Below are positions 57,868 through 64,000 of a stretch of DNA of 64,000 nt, one piece after another. Under the pieces are notes generated by a model. The model did not search any database. It was not told where the DNA came from and saw only the letters and a list, made by a program, of their open reading frames with translations. Each line of letters begins with the position of its first letter. The first letter of the stretch is position 1. This DNA is from Microstegium vimineum (lineage: Eukaryota > Streptophyta > Magnoliopsida > Poales > Poaceae): the NCBI GenBank assembly GCA_022036555.1, contig CM039122.1:46551600-46615599 (forward strand), read 5' to 3'. The translations under genes were made by a program, and so were the position numbers.

Positions 57868-59024
57868 TGTCGGTGTTATGACCCAGGGGTCAAGACCACC
57901 AACGAGTAAATTTGTATATCACGTGCTCCCTCTCTCAGACGTGATGCAAGATGGACACAAGGTTTATCCTGGTTCGGGCAAAGAAGGCCCTACGTCCAGC
58001 GGGGGGAGGATGACTTGTATTATCTCGCACCCAAAGCGTGCTCGTATAGGGGGGGGTACAAGCTGTGTTACACGGAGTCGGACCACCCGAGGGGTCGATC
58101 GAGTGGCGTGGTGTGTGTGTGGTGTGGTCTAGGGTCCCTGAGAACGACAGTCAGATCAGAAACCCAGAAGTCCATCCCTCATACTCTACCCCGGCGTCCC
58201 CCTTTTATAGACCAAGGGGAGACCCGAGGGTACAGGGTCCTAACAGTAGAAGTATGGGCGGCGTATTCGCGGCACAGTGTCGGCGGAGAGGCGTGAAGCA
58301 CTGTCGCGGCATGGGTTTCCCGTGCTTCAGGCGTCCCCGGTCGTGGCAGCAGTAGAAGTCGTCGCAGTGTAGTATCCGCAGGTGGGCGCGAGTCCCACGG
58401 CCTGAAGCGGGACAGAGCGGATGGGATGGCTTCCGTACCGGAGTTGTTGAAGAGGAGGGGGTCGAGGCCCCGGTCGAGGGAGGGGGTCGAGCCCTGTGTG
58501 ACTCCGTCGCGTTCCCGAAGTCGTCGTCGAGGGTCGCACTGTTCACTTTCCGAGGGGTACTGTTGGAGTCTGTACTCGCGTAGTGGCAGCAGTGGCGGCA
58601 CAGTTGACGGGAGTCGGGGACTGGACGTAGAGTTGGCGGATTTGACAGTGGACGCGGGCGCCCATGTCGTTAGGTGGGTTCACTTTTACCCATGTCGGAG
58701 CAGTTGGGTTAATCGAGCCCCTGGTCCGAGGGTCGTCCGCTCGGCCCTTGGTCAAGGGGGAGGTCGAGGCGTTGACGGGGTCGGAGAGGTCGAAGTCGAG
58801 GTAAAGGTCCGGGGGTCGTTCGTTCGACCCCTCGTCCGTCGTCGAGGTGGAGCCGGGGGTCGTTCGTTCGACCCCTCGTCCGTCGTCGGGGGGGAGCCGG
58901 GGGTCGTTCGTTCGACCCCTCGTCCGTCGTCGAGGTGGAGCCGGCCCTTGCTTTAAAAATGGTTGCTATGTTTAGCGTTAATTTATTAAAGGGTTTAGGG
59001 TACCCCTTACCTTCGTACCCGACA
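57868..59024 (-). repeat. 5' LTR of the Gypsy element (right copy)
   Basis: 1,157 bp, TGTCGG...CCGACA. It carries the transcription start region and the same ~48-bp tandem units as the left LTR (about 58,809-58,942). On the minus strand a TTTAAA and AATAAATTAA AT-rich segment (58,950-58,990) could hold its core promoter. Confidence 0.9.
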
Positions 59025-59635
59025 GGTGTCAACCACAACAAAGCATGGGTTCACTTACCTGCAGCAAATAAAATGTCGGAAAGAGCAACATGTGTCAAAT
59101 CAGATGGTCAAAAAATAGTGTCAAAACCTTGTAAAACACGCCGAAAAGAATATGAACAAAAAAGAAAGAAAGAGTCGTGTCAGCTATAGCGACACGAGCG
59201 CCGAAAAACGCGGTTGCAGCAGACGCGTGGCGGACCGGTTGAGCAACAATTTATTCGTCAATAATGAGTAAGTATGAGTATCTATATTGCAAATGTACTG
59301 GTATAAACACGCTAGCACGATCGTAATACATGTTAAATAAAAGCGAAAGAAAAAATTAGAGAGGAAAAAATTTAAACAAACAAACAAACAATAAAATAAA
59401 ATAAAAAATTGGAAATTAAAAAATAGAAAATAAAAAAGAAAAAACCCGTAAGCTAGAGTGACACTGCAGTGGCAAGAGCGGTGGGAAGCGGGCATTTCTT
59501 ACGCGGGTGCAAGAGCTTGGGAAGCCGGCATTTTTTTTTACACCATTGAATAAAATTGTCCCATCAACTACAGTGCCTGAGGTGCTCACAGGGTTCCATT
59601 TTATTCACGGTTAAAGAACTACTACTAGGCCGATA

Positions 59636-59654
59636 GGCGCGCTGACGCCGCGCC
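59636..59654 (-). repeat. Helitron 2 3' hairpin
   Basis: GGCGCG-(7 nt)-CGCGCC, located 7 nt before CTAG on the minus strand. The stem is identical to Helitron 1's, with a different loop and spacer. Confidence 0.6.
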
Positions 59655-59816
59655 GGTGTGGGATTGGCGCGCTAATTCCTATCAATTAGATAACATGCAT
59701 CCATATGTACTTAAAAGTCAAAGTGGGTTGGTCAAATGGGCACATTTAAGACGGGAACTCAAGTATAAGGCAATGCTCTGTTCTTTTTAAGACGACAAAT
59801 TGAATATGTTTGAAAA

Positions 59817-59818
<2 letters not shown>

Positions 59819-59857
<39 letters not shown>

Positions 59858-59866
59858 TATATATAA
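59819..59866. repeat. (TA)n microsatellite
   Basis: About 24 TA units with one interruption. Similar shorter TA runs occur at 7,743-7,760 and 8,034-8,060. Confidence 0.9.
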
Positions 59867-59869
59867 CAC

Positions 59870-61876
59870 ATGACAAATGGTACAAATATAGGAGACAAAT
59901 TGATACTTGATATAGATTATCACTCTGTGGTCATGTCGGCGCTCAGAATAATTGACACTTCATAAAGGACAATAGGAGTAAACTTTGTGCCTTGGTTGTA
60001 CTGATGAAGAATGAAAATGATACGTTGTAGGGTTCCAATCTTGTAGCCCAATGATGGTAGCCTCTGGTACTATTGTTGATATTGGGAAGACATATTATAC
60101 CATTAATGGTGCACCTACCTGTAACATGTCCACAAAATTCATTTTTACACTGTGCAAGACTAAATCATATGACCTAATTGTACAATTCCATTTCCAACAT
60201 GTAGTTTAATTACGATCGGTATCAAATGGCATAGGCTACAGATCAGATATGCTCATATCCTAAACCAAAGATCATGCAGGAGTTTGTTAAAAAAATATGA
60301 AAAAGAGCCATCTCGGACAACTCATCCGATACTTACGTTGGCATAAATTGTAGGTAGTCCGTGTGTAGAGTAAACATCGATCAACCAAGATATGGAATAT
60401 TGAAGATCATATCATAGTTGTAATGACATGGTGGTCATAGTTACGACTGCAAGAACATGATGGAAGAAACTTAGTGTGCATTCTAGAAACACACAAAAGG
60501 AATGATATTTCAGCGTTCATCTGTGTAGAACAATGAAGGCATCAGTGTTTAGATAGTCTACCATGGCAATAAAAGGTGGGCACTCTCATCACAAAAGGTG
60601 GCCCATCTTTCAGGGCAGAGGAGACCAGTGTATTCAGCAACACAGGAGCACAATTGATGCACCCTAGGAGCACATGAAAAATGGGTAACTGATAATAAAA
60701 TAGTCACAATAGATTGATCGTTGTGCATAAATAATAGAGGATATAAGCAAATAGAAAACTACTATAATGAAGGAAAAAACATTAATACATTAATTATACT
60801 TCCACACTGTTACTTTTATGGAGGCCACTTACCTGAGCCCATGGTACCTTGTAACCGCCAACAAATTTAGGTCGCAGGGCTGCATAAAACATGAAGCCAT
60901 CAACAATTAGTTACTTGAAAGGCGACATACGGAAAATTAGCTCTAATGATTTTAAATAAAAAGGAGAGAAGTGTCAAATCCAATAGTAATGAGTTACCTA
61001 TTTCTAAATTAAAGCACATCATCGAGCTAGATACACAACAAAGAAGCACCAAATTAAATAACATATATATTCAGTTTCTTTTTTTGGTTAAATAGAAGAC
61101 AAAATAGCAGCATAGCCTGCTAACTTGGAACCAAAGAAGCAACATAAGCAGATCATGAAGGCATAAACCAAACAAAGAAGCGTTAAACTAAAATAACCAA
61201 AAGGTTTTTACCATTTTGTTTGCTTGACCAGAGGGTGGAATAGTATGATAGGGTACTCACATAAAACCACTATTTGAACAATTAGGTAGTAGCAAAAAAT
61301 AGAAATGTCCTATCTCTATGATCTGATTATTGTTGCTTCATTGGTCCCCTCTGTTATCAACTCCAGAAAACAACTATCTTAAAGGTGACATGACATCCAA
61401 AAGGCCAATAAGAAAGAGACTGCGAAGGCAACAAAACAACAGAAAGGAAAAAGTATCCCTGACGCTGATGACATGCAATTTTGAGCGTAGATATAATCTA
61501 GGAAAAAAAATGAATGCAGTGCATGCATCAATGGAGCAACCTTTGCAATGTCAGAAAAATTCCTGTGAGGCTACCTCAAGTGTTAATCCTGACTCCGTAC
61601 AGAATCTACAGAAGTTGATCTTGTATTAATCTCAAGGTAAGAAGCATTCAGTATGCACCAAAAAATCTCTCTTTCTATGAGAGCCATATGATAGCATTGC
61701 TACAAAAAAGAACACGTAATGTATATGAGCCACCAAAATGCTTGGAATTTCAGGAATGTTCCAAGAGAGTAAATACAGATGTTTGGGAAGGTAGGCCTGA
61801 AAATGGGCAACTCACTGCTGAGATTAAGTTGCAGAGTATAAAACAAAACTAATTTATTTTGCAAACATGAAACCTA
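59870..61876. other. Helitron 2 interior, no gene recognised
   Basis: AT-rich DNA with exon-sized segments bounded by possible splice sites but without domains. The longest open piece (61,390-61,629, plus strand, basic, RKRLRRQQNNRKEK) is too short and biased to call. Confidence 0.4.
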
Positions 61877-61879
61877 TAA

Positions 61880-62172
61880 GAGCAAGTACAATAATTGGCT
61901 TATAGCCAAGCTAGTCAGCATTTTTTATGATGTGGAGGAGAGAAGTAAGGAGAGAGAAGAGAGTTTGGCTCCTAATCTAGCACCAAGCTGGGCACGGATG
62001 CATAGGCATTAGTGGGTCTCAATAAATATGAATGTGAGGAGGGAGAGGAAAGAGAATGGAAACATAAAACAATAAAAAAAATTATAGACAAGTAAGAGAC
62101 TAATTGTTGTATGACTTGGCTCTTACTACTTGACTTATAGCCAAGCACTTGGCTCAACTATTGAACCTGCTC
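61880..62172. mobile_element. Tourist-like MITE, 293 bp
   Basis: Ends GAGCAAGTACAATAATTGGC and TTGAACCTGCTC are inverted repeats flanked by the 3-bp duplication TAA (61,877-61,879 and 62,173-62,175). The subterminal CTTATAGCCAAG is present in both orientations. This is a common grass PIF/Harbinger MITE. Confidence 0.8.
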
Positions 62173-62992
62173 TAATGGATGAACAAATTACCTATTGGTA
62201 GCTGGCAAACGTGTTTGGTACCATCTGAACAAACCATTGTGTATTGACCCAAATGCAGTAATCTGTCGATAGCTGAAAAGGTCTATCACTAATGAAAAGA
62301 AAAATTGGTATTACTTGATAAAGTAAATAACCAAAAAAAGTTTGGACTAACAGTACATAGCATAGGCAGGACCCATGAAGATATGAGGAAAAAAGCATAA
62401 TGTGATCCTCTTGCACAGTTTCAGTACGACCTTCCTTTTCCCAATCTCCCAATGCAGACTATGATATATGTCGGTAGGGAAAGCAAATGAGTTTTACTTT
62501 CTTATAGAAGCAAAGGCCTCATAGTGAATGCATTTATAGGTCTCGTCATCCGCTCAGATTGAGATCGAAAAGGAGCGTATGGCATAAATAAATTGACATG
62601 ATGAATGGGTATGACCTAGAAGTGGGTAGTCTAACAGCCATTAACCACATAAATAAGAAGACATACTAACCTTCTTTTCCTAATGAATCTCTGACATAAC
62701 CTCTGTGATCCTGACCAATGACTTTCAGGTTGTCAAATGCTCAATCTGACATAACCCCTGAGATCCTGACCAAACTGGCTGGAATGCTTAATCCTGACCA
62801 ATGACTTTTAGCTTTGCCACCAGAGTGTCTGCAATTTGGATATATATAGACGGTGAAATTATTGGAAGAAAGAATCTCTTGCATGCTTTGACGGCGAAGG
62901 GACACACAACTTACAACAAAAACGAATGACCAGACGTATCAACCCACGTGAAGAAGATGGAGATCGGACATGAATCTAGATGGAGAAAGAGG

Positions 62993-63262
62993 CAGCGGCG
63001 GATCTAGGATTTCAATCGTGGGGTACGACCAATATAAAAATGACATAACTAGATCACTAAATAATGATAAAATAGTTACAATGGTTTTATAAAACAACGA
63101 TTTTAGAGTGTTGAGGTTGTTGTATGGACTGAGTAGGCTAGCAATTGTATTTAGCAATATATTATACATATATAAGGTATTAAAAAGTATATATACTTGG
63201 TATTTTTTCACAAATTTTGGGGGACAGTTGTACCCCATGCCACTACTCTAGATCCGCCCCTG
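62993..63262. mobile_element. hAT-type MITE, 270 bp
   Basis: Left end CAGCGGCGGATCTAGGA and right end CTCTAGATCCGCCCCTG are inverted repeats, with a perfect 8-bp duplication GAAAGAGG (62,985-62,992 and 63,263-63,270). The end family (CAGNGGCGGANC) is the same as in the element at 27,671. Confidence 0.88.
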
Positions 63263-63270
63263 GAAAGAGG

Positions 63271-63900
63271 GGACACAGACCTGTCGCTGTCAGGACGGTA
63301 GTGAGGTATTCGAGGATTGTGGCGAGGTTCAGCGACGTATTAGAGGATGGCGCCCAGGTCCGGCGCTGTGACCTGGGGGAGCCTATGCTTGCCGGCGGAG
63401 ATGAGGATGAGCAAGGCCTCTAATCGGCGCCTCTGCCCGCCTGGCTCAGCCGGCCCAAGCCCCCTTGCCATCACCTCACTTTCATCATGGATCCGCCGGC
63501 ACAGCCACCGGCACGGCAAGAGACCCCGAGCATCCGTGTTCGCCGCCGCCGGGCAAGAGGAGGAGGCGTCAAAGCTGTGGTGGCGGCGGCATCTGCGCAC
63601 ACCGTGGCCGGTGGAGAAGGAGGCGAAAACGGAGGCGGAACCGGCGAGGCGCCTTGTCACAGCATCTGCACGCGCTGCGGTTGGTGGAGAGGAAGCGGAG
63701 GTGGAGATGGAAGCACGGAGCCAGGATTTGTGCAGATTTTTTTTTTTTCGTTTAGATGGGGGTGGGGAGAGAAAGAGGAGAGGATTGAGCGGAGGCAGCG
63801 AGACGGTGTCTGTTCGTTTTTTTTTTTACCTTTGTGAGTGGGACGGTGTGGCCGGAATAGCCGATGCACGGGGATAGGCTTCGGGAGTGGGGTGCCGGCC
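63271..63900. other. GC-rich block within Helitron 2
   Basis: Open in several frames on both strands, with homopolymer runs (T9-T11). It could be a captured first exon or promoter, such as Helitrons often carry, but no protein family is recognised. Confidence 0.35.
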
Positions 63901-64000
63901 GGCTCCTAAACTAATTGGCACAGAAAGGTACGCGGTAAACAGTCAAATCATCCAGAGGCCTGCGATTTATTCGCGGTTGAAAGAGACCTTACTATAATAT

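Larger units (their letters stand above)
43301..59024 (-). mobile_element. Gypsy (Tat-like) LTR retrotransposon, 15.7 kb, with target duplication GGTGT
   Basis: The element runs right to left. The 5' LTR is 57,868-59,024 and the 3' LTR 43,301-~44,443, and the outer LTR ends are TGTCGG...CCGACA. The 5-bp duplication GGTGT flanks it (43,296-43,300 and 59,025-59,029). Next to the 5' LTR is a primer-binding site starting TGGCGCGCCAGG. gag, protease, RT, RNase H and integrase follow on the minus strand (57,840-51,405), all interrupted by stops or frameshifts. Between integrase and the 3' LTR lies ~7 kb containing an antisense-oriented gene (46.3-50.5 kb), a hallmark of Tat/Ogre-type lineages. The LTRs differ at roughly 20 visible positions over ~1.14 kb, mostly transitions, so the insertion is fairly young. 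Confidence 0.92.
42434..59624 (-). mobile_element. Helitron 1 (non-autonomous), split by a Gypsy retrotransposon
   Basis: On the minus strand the 3' end has a hairpin (GGCGCG stem, 7-nt loop, CGCGCC stem; 42,446-42,464), 8 nt, then CTAG (42,434-42,437), followed by T. That is the Helitron 3' signature. The 5' region at 59,596-59,624 (minus: TAGTAGTTCTTTAACCGTG) matches the 5' region of Helitron 2 at the window end. Without the nested retrotransposon (43,301-59,024) it is only about 1.5 kb. No Rep/helicase gene is seen, so it would move in trans. The very 5' TC terminus appears to have been displaced by insertion of Helitron 2. Confidence 0.55.
59625..64000 (-). mobile_element. Helitron 2 (non-autonomous); 5' end runs off the window
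   Basis: On the minus strand the 3' end has a hairpin (GGCGCG, 7-nt loop, CGCGCC; 59,636-59,654), 7 nt, and CTAG (59,625-59,628), followed by T. Near the window edge the minus strand reads TAGTAAGGTCTCTTTCAACCG, which matches the Helitron 1 5' region next to its own junction. This is therefore a second family member inserted into the 5' end of the first. The content is mostly AT-rich non-coding DNA with two later MITE insertions and a GC-rich block at 63,270-63,900 that might be captured exon sequence. No Rep/helicase is visible. Confidence 0.5.

Noticed and set aside
1..64000. CRISPR arrays, rRNA or tRNA genes, bacterial operons
   Set aside because: No regularly spaced identical repeats with unique spacers, no tRNA cloverleaf or rRNA sequence noticed, and the gene structure is clearly plant nuclear.

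Overview
The window looks like nuclear DNA of a grass, most likely from the sorghum/sugarcane/maize group (Andropogoneae). The evidence is GC-rich monocot coding exons with GT-AG introns, MITE families typical of these grasses, an 'AGTCCCGG' CACTA transposon and a Tat-type Gypsy element. Nothing bacterial, organellar or viral was seen. All calls were made by eye, without database searches.

Layout. 1-5.7 kb: intergenic, with a small tandem/inverted repeat cluster at 4.3-4.65 kb. 5.68-6.49 kb: PIF/Harbinger-type element with a TAA duplication. 7.35-~18.58 kb: a decayed CACTA (En/Spm) transposon on the minus strand. It carries a broken TNP2-like transposase, a second gene ending in a Ulp1-type cysteine protease, and a small GRF-zinc-finger/membrane protein ORF. 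18.8-19.56 kb: a second CACTA-like repeat block, followed by an RNase H-like (RVT_3) remnant to 20.02 kb. 20.85-22.71 kb: an intact three-exon double B-box (BBX) gene. 24.79-27.21 kb: an intact four-exon secretory-pathway CPYS glutaredoxin, with two MITEs just behind it. 29.12-32.63 kb: an intact ten-exon class 3 aldehyde dehydrogenase on the minus strand, with one GC-AG intron. 34.56-35.93 kb: a possible small four-exon gene that I do not recognise. 39.07-39.82 kb: exon-like remnants. 40.19-41.53 kb: an intact single-exon LRR protein gene. 42.43 kb to the window end: nested mobile DNA.

The right third is a nest. Two related non-autonomous Helitrons lie head-to-tail on the minus strand. Their 3' ends are at 42,434 and 59,625, each with a GGCGCG/CGCGCC hairpin followed by CTAG. 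The first was split by a 15.7-kb Gypsy (Tat-like) LTR retrotransposon at 43,301-59,024, which has a GGTGT target duplication. That element has broken gag-pro-RT-RNaseH-INT on the minus strand. Between pol and the 3' LTR it also has a six-exon gene on the opposite strand (46.3-50.5 kb), with its own TATA box, a 'putative gypsy-type transposon' (Transposase_28) domain and a coiled coil. This antisense gene is the most unusual item in the window.

The ordinary plant genes (BBX transcription regulator, glutaredoxin, aldehyde dehydrogenase, LRR protein) do not form a functional cluster. They are normal neighbours in a TE-rich grass chromosome arm.
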